From an uncultured Alteromonadaceae bacterium (GTDB lineage Bacteria > Pseudomonadota > Gammaproteobacteria > Enterobacterales > Alteromonadaceae), in the NCBI GenBank assembly GCA_913056495.1, contig CAJXMO010000001.1:248001-312000 (forward strand): a stretch of DNA of 64,000 bases, in the 5' to 3' direction. Below the pieces are notes generated by a model. The model saw only the letters and a program-made list of their open reading frames with translations, was not told the origin of the DNA and searched no databases. Position numbers and translations under genes: made by a program. This document shows positions 1 through 9,617 of this stretch, piece by piece (within the stretch, counting starts at the first letter, position 1; each line of letters opens with the position of its first letter).

Positions 1-706
1 GGTAACCCGTCAGTAGCGACTGCCAGTTTTCCATCGTCCAGAAAAATTGTTGTTGCCGTGCTTTCTCTTTTTTTAGGGAGACTAATAATCTGTTGATGTT
101 ATTTTGCTGCCATGAGGCATTCTGGGGTTTAAAACAGCCACGATCAAAATCAATCACCCAGACGGTGTCCTGCAGGTCGAGCATAATATTATGAATGTTT
201 AAATCTGCATGAAAAACACCCGCCTGATGAAAACGGGCGATAGTTTGCCCTATGTTTTGCCAGATAGAATTGTCCAGGCTGCGTTTTTTTAGGATGTGAA
301 ATACGTCTTCAGCCTCTTCTATTTGCTGCATTATGATATCTGCCGAATACAAATGCATGCGTCTGGTCAAACGCGCTGCAACTGGTGTCGGAACCGGTAA
401 GTTCAGAGCCTTCATTTGTTCAAGTAAATCAAATTCACGATAAACCCGGCTGCGTTTTAATCCGGTATAAAAATAACCGTCATTTGCGATTTTGCCGATT
501 AAGCCGCCGCGGTAGTAGTGCCGCAATACATAGTTTGTCTGATTAAACTGAAAAAAATACGTGGTATTGCGACCTATCGATTGACCTGTGATGGCATTTT
601 GTTGTTGCCAGTATTGCGCATTAAACCAATGCTGATTCAGTGGCAGGGTATTCTGGTTCGGCGTAATCAGAAAGTCTTGTTTGGCAAGCTTGGATATTAT
701 CGGCAA
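1..706 (-). CDS. kdkA: 3-deoxy-D-manno-octulosonic acid kinase, partial at 3' end
   Basis: KdkA phosphorylates Kdo of the LPS inner core at position 4, using ATP in the cytoplasm. Reading the minus strand gives a continuous frame with the family motifs GRNTTYFFQ, LRHYYRGGLIGKIAN, a kinase catalytic loop FHADLNIHNIMLD and the metal-binding VIDFDRG. The frame is open to base 1, where the protein is within a few residues of the usual C-terminus (ENWQSLLTGY). There is no ATG. The TTG at 706 fits the length of known KdkA proteins and has AAGAG about ten bases upstream; another TTG lies at 739. It is divergent from the heptosyltransferase at 872. Haemophilus influenzae also has kdkA beside opsX, which supports both assignments. 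Family call is firm; the start is uncertain. Confidence 0.88.
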   Translation of the reverse strand, partial: MPIISKLAKQDFLITPNQNTLPLNQHWFNAQYWQQQNAITGQSIGRNTTYFFQFNQTNYVLRHYYRGGLIGKIANDGYFYTGLKRSRVYREFDLLEQMKALNLPVPTPVAARLTRRMHLYSADIIMQQIEEAEDVFHILKKRSLDNSIWQNIGQTIARFHQAGVFHADLNIHNIMLDLQDTVWVIDFDRGCFKPQNASWQQNNINRLLVSLKKEKARQQQFFWTMENWQSLLTGY

Positions 707-871
707 AACGGTATGGGCTCTTAAACTAATATTGGCCAAGTATACTGAAAGTCAGTTTATTTGCGAAGAGGATGGCACCATCCACGGGGTTTTATTTTGT
801 TATCTGCCTAAACTATGGCAAAATTTTGTAATTATTAATTGTGCGCTCATTTATAAGGCTTTTTTTGTTCA

Positions 872-1927
872 ATGACCTCTAGCCAGACCATTCAATCTAT
901 CTGTATTTTACGCCTGTCTGCAATTGGTGATGTATGCCACGCTGTGGCCAGTGTACAGGCTATTCAGAAACGATATCCAAATGCCAGAATCACCTGGGTG
1001 ATTGGTAAAATCGAAGCCATGTTATTAAAAGATTTACCCGGTGTTCGTTTTGTTATATTTGATAAAAAACAAGGCTGGGCAGCGTATCGCCAGTTAAAAA
1101 AAGATTTACCCGAGCAATTTGATGTTTTATTACATATGCAGGTTGCTTTACGAGCCAACATCGCAGCCTTTTTTATCAAAGCCAGACGAAAAATTGGCTT
1201 TGCCCCCCATTTATCTAAAGAACTGCATAGTCTGGTCATCAATGAAAGTTGTGAAGCCGAATCTCAGCCGCATGTATTAGAAGGATTTCAAGCTTTTGCT
1301 AAAGTGATAGATGTACCTGATTTTGAACCTGAATGGTTTATTCCGGTTTCAGCTGCTGATAGTGACTGGGCCAAGCGGCAGTATGACGCGGCAAAACCTG
1401 TATTAGTGATTGCGCCGGCTGCAAGCAAAGCTGAACGAAACTGGCTTGCTGAGCGGTATGCTCAGATAGCGGACTATGCTTTTGATAAAGGTTTTCAGGT
1501 TATTTTAAGTGGCGGACCAACTAAGATGGAAAAGCAACTGGCCGCTGAGATAATACAGGCCAGCCAGAACGAAATTAAAGATTGTGTCGGGCAATCCAGT
1601 TTAAAACAATTGCTGGCTTTATTGGCTCAAGCCGATATTGTAATCGCGCCTGATACAGGTCCAGCCCATATGGCCATAACTCAAGGCACACCCGTAATAG
1701 GTTTGTATGCACACAGTAATCCGGCAAGAACCGGGCCTTATACCTGTCAGCATTATGTGGTTGAGGTTTATCACCAACATCTAAAAGCGCAATATGAAAA
1801 AACGGCCGAACAACTTAAATGGGGAACCCGGGTTAAGGGGGAAAATTTAATGGCGGACATCAGCACAGACGCAGTCAAAGCTATGTTTGACCGTGTTGTT
1901 GAAGAGCGGGGCATCTTGAGTGAATAA
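872..1927 (+). CDS. opsX: LPS heptosyltransferase (GT9, OpsX-like)
   Basis: A glycosyltransferase family 9 protein of 351 residues, the usual length. It should transfer L-glycero-D-manno-heptose from ADP-heptose to the LPS inner core at the cytoplasmic face of the inner membrane. Visible motifs are the N-terminal RLSAIGDVCHA (about residues 14-24), a nucleotide-sugar loop APAASKAERNW (about 180-190) and DTGPAHMA (about 261-268). It is divergent from kdkA and overlaps gmhB by eight bases, so it probably forms a two-gene operon. The kdkA-opsX pairing argues for the Haemophilus-type enzyme that adds the first heptose to phosphorylated Kdo. WaaC or WaaF cannot be excluded from sequence alone. Confidence 0.85.
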   Translation: MTSSQTIQSICILRLSAIGDVCHAVASVQAIQKRYPNARITWVIGKIEAMLLKDLPGVRFVIFDKKQGWAAYRQLKKDLPEQFDVLLHMQVALRANIAAFFIKARRKIGFAPHLSKELHSLVINESCEAESQPHVLEGFQAFAKVIDVPDFEPEWFIPVSAADSDWAKRQYDAAKPVLVIAPAASKAERNWLAERYAQIADYAFDKGFQVILSGGPTKMEKQLAAEIIQASQNEIKDCVGQSSLKQLLALLAQADIVIAPDTGPAHMAITQGTPVIGLYAHSNPARTGPYTCQHYVVEVYHQHLKAQYEKTAEQLKWGTRVKGENLMADISTDAVKAMFDRVVEERGILSE

Positions 1928-2459
1928 AGCACTATTGTTAGATAGAGACGGTATTATTAATCATGACCATGCTTATGTTCATAAAGTTGAAAATTTTGAT
2001 TTTACGCCGGATATATTTGAGCTTTGCAAACAAGCTCAGGCTCAGGGTTATTTGATCATTGTTGTGACCAATCAGGCTGGCATTGCAAGAGGTTATTATG
2101 CAGAGCAGGATGTTAAAACACTGCATACCTGGATGATAGCTGAATTTGCAAAGCAGCAAATCAAGATCGAAAAAGCATATTATTGTCCGCATCATCCGAA
2201 TTATGGCGGTGTTCAGTATCAACACAATTGTCTGTGCCGCAAACCTATGCCGGGTATGTTATTGCAGGCGAAGCGAGAATTTGAACTTGATATGCTTCAA
2301 TCTATTATGATCGGCGATAGAGAATCAGATGTAAAAGCCGCCATGTCGGCAGAAGTGGGCAGACGTATACTGGTTCAATCAGACTATACAAAAGATGATC
2401 AGTTGTCTGATTCAGCCGCAACTGAGATTGTAAATTCATTGGCGGATATTCAGTTTTAG
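1920..2459 (+). CDS. gmhB: D-glycero-beta-D-manno-heptose 1,7-bisphosphate 7-phosphatase
   Basis: A HAD-superfamily phosphatase of 179 residues that makes heptose 1-phosphate in the ADP-heptose pathway feeding LPS core synthesis. The catalytic motif LLDRDGIIN places the nucleophile at Asp8 and the acid/base at Asp10. HAD motif II is VVTNQAG, the zinc-binding pattern CPHH...CLCRKP is intact, and motif IV reads MIGDRESDVKAA. The start is a GTG at 1920 inside the end of opsX, so the two are probably translationally coupled. The product supplies the precursor of the substrate used by the upstream heptosyltransferase. Confidence 0.93.
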   Translation: MNKALLLDRDGIINHDHAYVHKVENFDFTPDIFELCKQAQAQGYLIIVVTNQAGIARGYYAEQDVKTLHTWMIAEFAKQQIKIEKAYYCPHHPNYGGVQYQHNCLCRKPMPGMLLQAKREFELDMLQSIMIGDRESDVKAAMSAEVGRRILVQSDYTKDDQLSDSAATEIVNSLADIQF

Positions 2460-2508
2460 CTGCAAGGGATATCACTTGGGTTAGCAAAGCATGAGTCACA
2501 AATTGACA

Positions 2509-2810
2509 ATCAATTAGCTAACTGCTTTTGATAAGAGCCGCTACGCACTATGCAAGAGAGAACAAGAGAAAAAATGTAAGTCGTTAGCCAGCAGGGAATA
2601 AATAATCAAGTAGCTAACTGCTTTTGATAAGAGCCGCTACGTGCTATGCAAGAGAGAAGAAGATAGAAAATGTAAGTCGTTAACCAGCAGGAAATAAATA
2701 ATCAATTAGCTAACTGCTTTTGATAAGAGCCGCTACGTGCTATGCAAGAGATAATAAGAGAGAAAATGTAAGTAGTTAACTAGCAAGGAATGAGCAACCA
2801 ACTAGCTAAC
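2509..2810. repeat. Three-copy 96-bp tandem repeat
   Basis: The block TAGCTAACTGCTTTTGATAA begins at 2515, 2611 and 2707, and a last partial copy of its first bases (TAGCTAAC) begins at 2803. The period is therefore exactly 96 bases each time. Copies 1 and 2 differ at scattered bases only. Each unit can fold GCTTTT-GAT-AAGAGC. The array lies between gmhB and the mra promoter in a stretch without a supportable gene. One frame is open for about 27 codons in copies 1 and 2 but copy 3 has early stops, so coding is unlikely. Function unknown. Confidence 0.9.
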
Positions 2811-3079
2811 TACCTACACGCCACGGAGATAACTTGATAACTGTGGGTAATCATCAAGTTGTGTTTAGAATACACTTTCTAAATTATATTGCAACTGATA
2901 ATTGTTTTCATTTGCAATAATTTAAATATCGATTAGTTATACATTTCTACAAAATTGTTCTAACAAGCAAAGAATCCCATTCACTTCCCTTTTAAACCAT
3001 TTTTTACCACTTTTCAGCCACTTGAATAATATCCTTGTTTTAGCGTGATTTTCTCCGCAATTTAGGCCTGTTTTTTAAC
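2811..3079. other. A+T-rich intergenic DNA upstream of the mra promoter
   Basis: No gene is supported here. Around 2993-3025 the bottom strand reads GTGGCTGAAAAGTGGT, which resembles a degenerate, inverted pair of the GTGG boxes seen at 3117-3140. The rest shows nothing I can assign. Confidence 0.4.
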
Positions 3080-3148
3080 TTGACAAAGCTTTGAACGGTA
3101 CTCAAACTGTGAAAAAGTGGTATAAAGTGGATCAAAGTGGGATATAAT
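3080..3148 (+). promoter_or_regulatory. mra (dcw) promoter region with three MraZ-type boxes
   Basis: GTGG occurs at 3117, 3127 and 3137, an exact 10-base period, in the context AAAGTGG. This matches the known arrangement of MraZ operators, which are tandem short G-rich boxes one helical turn apart upstream of mraZ. A perfect TATAAT follows at 3143-3148, so bound MraZ would cover the -35 region. An alternative upstream promoter has TTGACA at 3080-3085 with a weak -10 near 3103. Autorepression by MraZ is inferred from the family. Confidence 0.75.
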
Positions 3149-3227
3149 AGTCCCTATCTCCATGAGAATAAGCAGACATACAACAAAACGATTTTTTAGA
3201 TAACTATATAAATAGGAATAAAATCAA

Positions 3228-3686
3228 GTGTATAGGGGTTCAAGTGCAATCACAATGGACGGTAAAGGTCGGATTACGATTCCAACCCGCTACCGTGATC
3301 TACTGCAGGAGGAATGCGGTGGCCAGGTGGTATGTACAAAAGATGTATCCCAAGACTGTTTATTAATGTACCCGGTCAATGAGTGGGAACAGATAGAAAA
3401 GAAATTAAAAAATCTATCTGACACTAATCCGGCTGAACGTCGTTTTAAGCGCGTTTTATTAAGCCATGTGATGGAAGGCGAAGTGGATAAAAACGGACGT
3501 TTATTAATATCCAATACACTGCGTAAAGTGATTGGCTTAGAAAAGCAAATCATGCTGGTTGGCAGTTTAAATAAGTTTGAAATTTGGGATGAAGCTGTCT
3601 GGCAAGCACAGATTGATGCTGATTTAGCGGCAATAGCGGCAGAAGATTTTGAACAAACGGACAAATTACAAGATTTTTCATTATAA
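3228..3686 (+). CDS. mraZ: Transcriptional regulator MraZ
   Basis: MraZ binds DNA and controls the division and cell-wall cluster that it heads. The 152-residue protein has the two SpoVT-AbrB-type halves typical of the family, each with the DxxxR signature: MDGKGRITIP near residue 10 and VDKNGRLLIS near residue 87. The start is the GTG at 3228, giving MYRGSSAI in line with the usual MFRG opening; AGGA lies about twelve bases upstream. It is the first gene of the cluster, directly downstream of three GTGG boxes that are its likely operator. Confidence 0.95.
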   Translation: MYRGSSAITMDGKGRITIPTRYRDLLQEECGGQVVCTKDVSQDCLLMYPVNEWEQIEKKLKNLSDTNPAERRFKRVLLSHVMEGEVDKNGRLLISNTLRKVIGLEKQIMLVGSLNKFEIWDEAVWQAQIDADLAAIAAEDFEQTDKLQDFSL

Positions 3687-3713
3687 CAATTAATAAATAT
3701 AAGCAGATTTATC

Positions 3714-4655
3714 ATGCAGCCAGAAAGCGGACACATTAGCGTTTTATTACAAGAGTCAGTAGACGCGCTGGCGATAAAACCTAAAGGCATCTATGTCGAT
3801 TGCACTTTCGGCCGTGGCGGACATAGTCGGGTAATTTTAAATCAACTCAGTGACGATGCCCGATTAATTGCGATTGATCAGGACCCGAGTGCAATTGCTT
3901 ATGCAAAAGCGCATTTTGATGATCCGAGATTTGAAATTGTTCAAGGCAATTTTAAAGATTTAGGCGAGATTATTGAAGCGCGTGGATTGACCGGAAAGAT
4001 TGATGGTGTGCTGATGGATTTGGGAGTGAGCTCTCCCCAATTGGATGAAGCTGAACGCGGATTCAGTTTTATGCGGGACGGTCCTTTAGATATGCGAATG
4101 AACCCGGATGCGGGTGTTTCTGCTTCTGAGTGGCTGCAAACAGCTTCTGAAGATGAAATCGCATTTGTTCTCAAAGAATATGGCGAAGAAAGATTTGCCA
4201 GAAAAATAGCGCGAGCCATAGTTCACGACAGGGTGGAGACGCCATTTACCCGAACATCACAATTATCAGGTTTGTTGGGACGAATCATTAAAAAGAAAGA
4301 GCCGGGTAAACATCCGGCTACGCGCAGTTTTCAGGCGCTCAGAATTCAGGTTAATGGTGAGCTGGACGCAATAAAACAGGTATTGGAAAGCGCTGTTGAT
4401 GTGGTTAAAAAACACGGACGCATTTCTGTGATTAGTTTCCACTCTCTGGAAGACCGTATCGTCAAACGTTTTTTTAACGAGCAGAGCAAAGCTAAACCTG
4501 TACCCAGAGGATTGCCTGTTACTGACGATGAGTTGAACAAAGACATAAAACTCAGATTAATTGGCAAAGCGCAAAAGCCCAGTCAGGCTGAGGTTGAAAA
4601 AAATGCACGTGCCCGAAGCTCTGTTCTGAGAGTCGCTGAGCGTGTCGCAGAGTAA
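3714..4655 (+). CDS. rsmH: 16S rRNA (cytosine(1402)-N(4))-methyltransferase
   Basis: RsmH methylates N4 of C1402 in the decoding centre of 16S rRNA using S-adenosylmethionine. The 313-residue length is typical. The SAM-binding signature [13 protein letters not shown] lies at about residues 28-40, [13 protein letters not shown] near 98-110, and the family C-terminal motif [11 protein letters not shown] near 240-250. It begins 27 bases after mraZ and overlaps ftsL by 14 bases, so it is within the operon. Confidence 0.97.
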   Translation: MQPESGHISVLLQESVDALAIKPKGIYVDCTFGRGGHSRVILNQLSDDARLIAIDQDPSAIAYAKAHFDDPRFEIVQGNFKDLGEIIEARGLTGKIDGVLMDLGVSSPQLDEAERGFSFMRDGPLDMRMNPDAGVSASEWLQTASEDEIAFVLKEYGEERFARKIARAIVHDRVETPFTRTSQLSGLLGRIIKKKEPGKHPATRSFQALRIQVNGELDAIKQVLESAVDVVKKHGRISVISFHSLEDRIVKRFFNEQSKAKPVPRGLPVTDDELNKDIKLRLIGKAQKPSQAEVEKNARARSSVLRVAERVAE

Positions 4656-4992
4656 AGAAAAATTAGATAAAGCAAGCAATAAACCTCGGCAGCCAAGTTT
4701 GGTTGGCAGCATTATTGCGGACTGGTTGCAGCAAAAAATTACGATTTTATTGATTTTAGTCGTATTGGCCAGTGCTTATGCCGTGATTTATTACGCTTGG
4801 AGTAACCGGCAACTGAATACTGAGTTGCAAAGGCTACTGGAAGATAAAGATAAACTGGATATTGATTGGCGGCATATGCTGCTGGAAAACAACGTGTTAT
4901 CTGAACATAACCGTGTGGAGCAGATAGCAAAAGATAAACTCAACATGCAGCGGCCGACAGGCGAGCAAGAGATAATTATAAAAGCACCATGA
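4642..4992 (+). CDS. ftsL: Cell division protein FtsL
   Basis: FtsL is a bitopic inner-membrane protein that links FtsB and FtsQ to FtsW-FtsI in the divisome. The 116 residues comprise a cytoplasmic stretch of about 32, one membrane helix (about 33-53, [19 protein letters not shown]) and a periplasmic leucine-rich coiled coil ([15 protein letters not shown]). The GTG start at 4642 lies inside the end of rsmH, and its stop overlaps ftsI by four bases (ATGA). Identification rests on topology and position, since FtsL sequences diverge strongly. Confidence 0.93.
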   Translation: MSQSKEKLDKASNKPRQPSLVGSIIADWLQQKITILLILVVLASAYAVIYYAWSNRQLNTELQRLLEDKDKLDIDWRHMLLENNVLSEHNRVEQIAKDKLNMQRPTGEQEIIIKAP

Positions 4993-6728
4993 ATAAGCGA
5001 AAAGTCATTAAACAAACAGGCACAATACGATGGCGACTGGCCACCGTATTTGGTCTTATTGCGCTTGTTTTTGCGGGTTTGATTGCGCGTACTGCATATA
5101 TTCAAGTGATATCCCCGGATGAATTGCGCAAGCAAGGTGATTTGCGTACTCACAGACAATTATCGGATACCGTACTGCGCGGTATGATAACCGACCGAAA
5201 TGGACTGGAACTGGCAATCAGTGTGCCGGTAAATACCGTCTGGGCAGACCCGGCACAAGTGATGGAACGTAACATTCTCAGTAAAGACCGGGAATGGCGG
5301 GCACTCGCAGATATATTAGATGCAGATGTAGACACATTAAAACAAAGAGTAGCGGCTAATCCAAAAAGCCGTTTTGTGTATTTAGCGCGTCATGTTTCTC
5401 CTGCTATGGCAGACTACATCAAAAATCTGAATTTATATGGTGTTTACCTCAGACCCGAATCAAAACGTTATTACCCTGCGGCCGAAGTGAATGCGCATGT
5501 GGTGGGGATCACCAATATTGATGACCATGGTATTGATGGTATCGAAAAGCTTTATGACGATGCTTTGACCGGTGAAAGCGGTAAAAAAAGTATTTTACGG
5601 GATGCCAAAGGCCGGGTGATTGAAGTTTTATCTGAACAAGCGGCAAAAGAAGCTCAGGATGTAACTTTATCTATCGATCAGCGGATTCAGACGCTGGCCT
5701 ATCAGGAACTAAAAAAAGCGGTTCAGTATTACCGAGCTGATTCCGGCACAGTTGTCGCGCTGGACGTAAATACGGGTGAAATTCTGGCTATGGTGAATAA
5801 CCCGTCATATAACCCGAATAACCGTAAAGACATCAGTTCATCTTCAATGCGTAACCGGGCCATCACGGATACGATAGAACCAGGCTCAACAATGAAGCCA
5901 CTGGCTGTGATGGCCGGGCTGGAATTTGGTTCAATCAAAGCCGATTCAGTGATCAATACTTCTCCGGGGTGGATGATGTTTGGTGGGCGTCGAGTCAGAG
6001 ACACCATTAACCGCGGCAAAATCAATGTGGCTGAAATTCTTAAGCGTTCGAGCAATGTCGGGACAACTAAAATTGCCTTGTCTATGCCGCATGAGCAACT
6101 ATTAGATGCTTTTTATAATGCAGGTTTTGGTTCGGATACGGGTACAGGCCTGATTGGTGAAAGCTCAGGTATTTTTTATGACAGACGTCGCTGGTCTGAT
6201 TTTGAACTGGCCACTTTATCATTTGGTTATGGTTTGTCAGTAACCCCGCTTCAGTTAGCTCAAATGTATGCGACTATCGGCAATGGTGGCATTCGCCGTC
6301 CTCTGTCTATTTTAAAACTTAACCAGCCTCATGAAGGTGAACGTGTATTTAGTCATAGTTCGTCACGCCAGTTATTAAAAATGCTGGAAACTGTGGTTGA
6401 TGAAGACGGAACCGGTCATAACGCCGCGGTTGAAGGCTATCGGGTAGCGGGTAAAACCGGTACGTCGAGAAAAGCGGTTGCTGGTGGCTATGGTAATGAT
6501 TATGTCGGTTTATTTGCCGGTGTCGCACCGGTTTCCGATCCAAAAATTGCATTAGTGGTCGTAATTAATAATCCCAAAGGGGATGTTTATTATGGCGGCG
6601 ATGTCGCAGCGCCTGTTTTCAGTAAGGTGATGGGCGGTGCGTTACAGATTCTGAATGTCCCTAATGACAAAGACGCAGATGATGATCTTCAACTCGCCAG
6701 TGTAAAAGGAGAGCGCCCAAGTGCCTGA
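4989..6728 (+). CDS. ftsI: Septal peptidoglycan transpeptidase FtsI (PBP3)
   Basis: A class B penicillin-binding protein that cross-links septal peptidoglycan in the periplasm together with FtsW. The 579-residue protein has an N-terminal membrane anchor (about 19-39), a pedestal domain and a transpeptidase domain with all three active-site motifs: SxxK as STMK (Ser300-Lys303), SxN as SSN (354-356) and KTG at 489-491. Length and motifs are those of an intact enzyme and the target of beta-lactams such as aztreonam in relatives. It overlaps ftsL at its start and murE at its end (GTG at 6721), so the operon is tightly packed. Confidence 0.98.
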   Translation: MNKRKVIKQTGTIRWRLATVFGLIALVFAGLIARTAYIQVISPDELRKQGDLRTHRQLSDTVLRGMITDRNGLELAISVPVNTVWADPAQVMERNILSKDREWRALADILDADVDTLKQRVAANPKSRFVYLARHVSPAMADYIKNLNLYGVYLRPESKRYYPAAEVNAHVVGITNIDDHGIDGIEKLYDDALTGESGKKSILRDAKGRVIEVLSEQAAKEAQDVTLSIDQRIQTLAYQELKKAVQYYRADSGTVVALDVNTGEILAMVNNPSYNPNNRKDISSSSMRNRAITDTIEPGSTMKPLAVMAGLEFGSIKADSVINTSPGWMMFGGRRVRDTINRGKINVAEILKRSSNVGTTKIALSMPHEQLLDAFYNAGFGSDTGTGLIGESSGIFYDRRRWSDFELATLSFGYGLSVTPLQLAQMYATIGNGGIRRPLSILKLNQPHEGERVFSHSSSRQLLKMLETVVDEDGTGHNAAVEGYRVAGKTGTSRKAVAGGYGNDYVGLFAGVAPVSDPKIALVVVINNPKGDVYYGGDVAAPVFSKVMGGALQILNVPNDKDADDDLQLASVKGERPSA

Positions 6729-8238
6729 TATCAGTGCTAACTTACGTTCTCAGCTGGAGCAACTTCTGGATATTCAAATTCCGGATGTTGAACTTAAAGG
6801 TGTTTCTGCTGATAGTCGCCGGATAGAACCCGGCTATTGTTTTTTAGCTTTGTCCGGTCATCAGGTGCATGGCGCTTCTTTTATTGAGTTAGCGATTGCA
6901 AATGGTGCCAGCATAATTTTATCCGATACTCAGGAACCTGAGTTGCACGGTCAGCAGAGTGAGCTAGCCTCAGGCGTTTGTTGTATTCTGGTTTATGGTT
7001 TAAATCAACAGGCGGGTCCGGTTGCCGGATTATTTTATCATCAGCCCAGTCATTTGCTTTCATTAATTGGCGTGACAGGGACAAACGGTAAAACTTCGGT
7101 ATGTGATATGGTCTGCCAGTTGGCTGATTCATTGATGCAAAACGCCGGATATATAGGGACTTTAGGCGTTAAATATCAGGGTAAAACCGTTGAAACCGGA
7201 ATGACGACCCCGGACGCTGTAAGTTTGCAAGCGTATCTAAGCGACCTGGTTGACCATGGCTGTAAACTGGCTGCAATTGAAGTTTCGTCTCATGCCGCCA
7301 TTCAAAACAGAAGTTCAGGCTGTCAGTTTAAAACACTCGCGTTTACGAATTTATCGCATGATCATCTTGATTATCATCAAACTATGCAGGCATATTTTGA
7401 AGCTAAAGCCAGTTTATTTGTTCGTAATTTAACCGCATCTCACGTGATTAATATTAATAATCAGTGGGGACAAAAGCTGATAGAGAAAATCACCCAGGCA
7501 AATTCTGAAGCTTGCATTATTTCGGTTGGAAAGGACGCGGATGCGTTTTCATCCAATTTCCTTAAACTTAAAAAGTTCCGCCAATTACCCACCGGATTTG
7601 TATTAAATCTGGAAGCAAAAATTGGATCACAAAAACAGTCTTTCGAATTTGAATTACCTTTACTTGCCGAATTTAATATAGACAATGCCTTGGTCGCAGT
7701 GGCCAGCTTGTTAAGTCTGGATTTTGATGCTCAGGAATTAGCGGGTGCAGCTAGCCAGCTAAAACCTGTGGCGGGTCGAATGGAAGTATTTGCCAGTACC
7801 AAAAGTGTCAATTTAATTGTTGATTTTGCTCATACGCCAGATGGTCTTGAGCAGGCGCTGTCGGCTTGTCGTAATCATTGCCGGGGTCAACTCTGGGTCG
7901 TATTTGGCTGTGGTGGTGACAGAGATAAACAAAAAAGAGCCACTATGGGTGAAATTGCGAACCGGCTGGCAGACAAAATAGTGATTACCAATGATAACCC
8001 GAGAACAGAATCTCAGTCTCAAATTGTGGCAGAGATAAGCTCGGGCATTAAAACAAAAGATTACCTGATTGAATTTGAACGAAAACAAGCAATTAAAATG
8101 GCCTATCAACAAGCACAAGCCGGTGACTGTATTTTAATTGCAGGCAAAGGGCATGAAACCTATCAGGAGTTTTCGACGGGTAAAGTCGATTATAACGAGC
8201 GTGTTTATGTCGCTAATTTAGCTATGGAGGCGATATGA
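6721..8238 (+). CDS. murE: UDP-MurNAc-L-Ala-D-Glu:meso-diaminopimelate ligase MurE
   Basis: A cytoplasmic ATP-dependent Mur ligase that adds the third residue of the peptidoglycan stem peptide. It has 505 residues, with a P-loop GTNGKT at 120-125, and the DNPR motif at 425-428 that marks enzymes choosing meso-diaminopimelate over lysine. The carbamylated-lysine region (FEAKASLF) is present. The start is GTG at 6721, eight bases inside ftsI, and the stop overlaps the murF ATG (ATGA). Its substrate, UDP-MurNAc-Ala-Glu, is made by MurD, which is missing from this cluster. Confidence 0.97.
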   Translation: MPDISANLRSQLEQLLDIQIPDVELKGVSADSRRIEPGYCFLALSGHQVHGASFIELAIANGASIILSDTQEPELHGQQSELASGVCCILVYGLNQQAGPVAGLFYHQPSHLLSLIGVTGTNGKTSVCDMVCQLADSLMQNAGYIGTLGVKYQGKTVETGMTTPDAVSLQAYLSDLVDHGCKLAAIEVSSHAAIQNRSSGCQFKTLAFTNLSHDHLDYHQTMQAYFEAKASLFVRNLTASHVININNQWGQKLIEKITQANSEACIISVGKDADAFSSNFLKLKKFRQLPTGFVLNLEAKIGSQKQSFEFELPLLAEFNIDNALVAVASLLSLDFDAQELAGAASQLKPVAGRMEVFASTKSVNLIVDFAHTPDGLEQALSACRNHCRGQLWVVFGCGGDRDKQKRATMGEIANRLADKIVITNDNPRTESQSQIVAEISSGIKTKDYLIEFERKQAIKMAYQQAQAGDCILIAGKGHETYQEFSTGKVDYNERVYVANLAMEAI

Positions 8239-9617
8239 TCCCGGTTAAATTATCCGACTGGCAAACCGTCACTCAGGGACAAATGATAGGCCCTGATCTT
8301 CAGCTTAATGCGATTAGTCATGACAGTCGACAGTTAGAGAATGTGGATGTATATCTGGCGATTAAAGGTGAACATTTTGATGGTCATGAGTTTTGCAAAC
8401 AGGCGGTAGCGCAAGGCGTTAAGTGCTTAGTTGTAAGCCAGGTACAGGATTTACCGGTCAGCCAGTTAGTGGTTTCGGATACCCGCATCGCGCTGGGACA
8501 AATCGCAGCATACAATAAACAGTTGGCTGATGTTAAAACGGTTGCAATAACCGGCAGCTGCGGTAAAACAACCGTGAAAGAAATGCTGTTGGCAATTTGC
8601 CAGCAAGCCGGCCAGACACTGGCAACTCAAGGCAATTTTAATAATGACATCGGCGCCCCGCTTACTTTGCTTAGACTGGCAAAAGAAGATGAATATGCCG
8701 TAATTGAGTTAGGAGCCAATCATAAAGGTGAAATCGCTTATACATCAGGCTTAACTCAGCCGGATGTTGCGCTGGTCAATAATGTTGGAGCCGCTCATCT
8801 TGAAGGTTTTGGCAGTGTGGAAGGTGTTGCTGAAGCTAAAGGTGAAATTTATCAGTCGCTCGGTGAAGAGGGTATTGCGGTTGTTAACTCTGACTGTGAA
8901 TACCTGCATTTCTGGCATAACGATATTTCGCAGCGTGAACAAATTAGCTATTCTGCAGCCCCTTTTGCAGATGTTTATTATAAAAACTTAACGCTGGATG
9001 AAAATCTGGTGGCTTCATTTGAATGGGTTTACCGTGGTCAGAGTTATCCGCTGACACTGACCATTCCCGGTGAACACAATGCAAGTAATGCTTTGGCGGC
9101 AATTAGTTGCGCTCTGGCTTTAGGGATATCACCTGAATTAATTAATCTTGGTCTGGCTCAGGTTAAATCGACAAACGGTCGTGTATTTGTTGAATCAATT
9201 GGCGAGCATATTCGAATTATTGATGATACCTATAATGCCAATCTTGCTTCAATGAAAGCTGCGGTCAATCTATTGGCCAAAGCCAGCGGTCATCATATTT
9301 TTGTGATGGGGGATATGGCTGAGATGGGAGATTATGGTCAGGCGCTGCATCAGCAGGTGGGTGAGCATGTCAGAGCGAATCAAATTGACAGCTTTTACAC
9401 TTATGGGCCGTTGTCAAAGTTCGCCCAGTCACAGCAAGATTATCATTTTGACGCAATTGATGGATTAATTGAGCAATTAAAACAGGAGGTTAAGCAATTA
9501 CTGTCGGCAGCACCGGATGCCGAATTAACCATTTTAGTTAAAGGCTCTCGCAGTGCTCAAATGGAGCGGGTTGTAGTAGCTCTTAAGCCATTTTTTGAGG
9601 ATTTATTAGCATGTTAG
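8235..9617 (+). CDS. murF: UDP-MurNAc-tripeptide:D-Ala-D-Ala ligase MurF
   Basis: MurF adds D-alanyl-D-alanine to the UDP-MurNAc-tripeptide, the last cytoplasmic ligase step. The 460-residue protein has the Mur ligase P-loop [12 protein letters not shown] (around residue 107), [15 protein letters not shown] for substrate binding, an ENAxH-type segment ([10 protein letters not shown]) and [11 protein letters not shown] in the C-terminal half. It overlaps murE by four bases and mraY by seven bases. Confidence 0.97.
   Translation: MIPVKLSDWQTVTQGQMIGPDLQLNAISHDSRQLENVDVYLAIKGEHFDGHEFCKQAVAQGVKCLVVSQVQDLPVSQLVVSDTRIALGQIAAYNKQLADVKTVAITGSCGKTTVKEMLLAICQQAGQTLATQGNFNNDIGAPLTLLRLAKEDEYAVIELGANHKGEIAYTSGLTQPDVALVNNVGAAHLEGFGSVEGVAEAKGEIYQSLGEEGIAVVNSDCEYLHFWHNDISQREQISYSAAPFADVYYKNLTLDENLVASFEWVYRGQSYPLTLTIPGEHNASNALAAISCALALGISPELINLGLAQVKSTNGRVFVESIGEHIRIIDDTYNANLASMKAAVNLLAKASGHHIFVMGDMAEMGDYGQALHQQVGEHVRANQIDSFYTYGPLSKFAQSQQDYHFDAIDGLIEQLKQEVKQLLSAAPDAELTILVKGSRSAQMERVVVALKPFFEDLLAC

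Noticed and set aside
2515..2800. Repeat units as a small repeated protein (about 27 codons open per unit)
   Set aside because: The frame stops within each 96-bp unit, copy 3 has early stops, and there is no start codon with a ribosome-binding site.
2509..2810. 96-bp repeats as integron attC sites or a CRISPR array
   Set aside because: GTTAG and CTAAC-like strings occur, but they do not fit RYYYAAC...GTTRRRY, there are no cassette genes or integrase, and the units are directly adjacent without the short repeat-spacer form of CRISPR.
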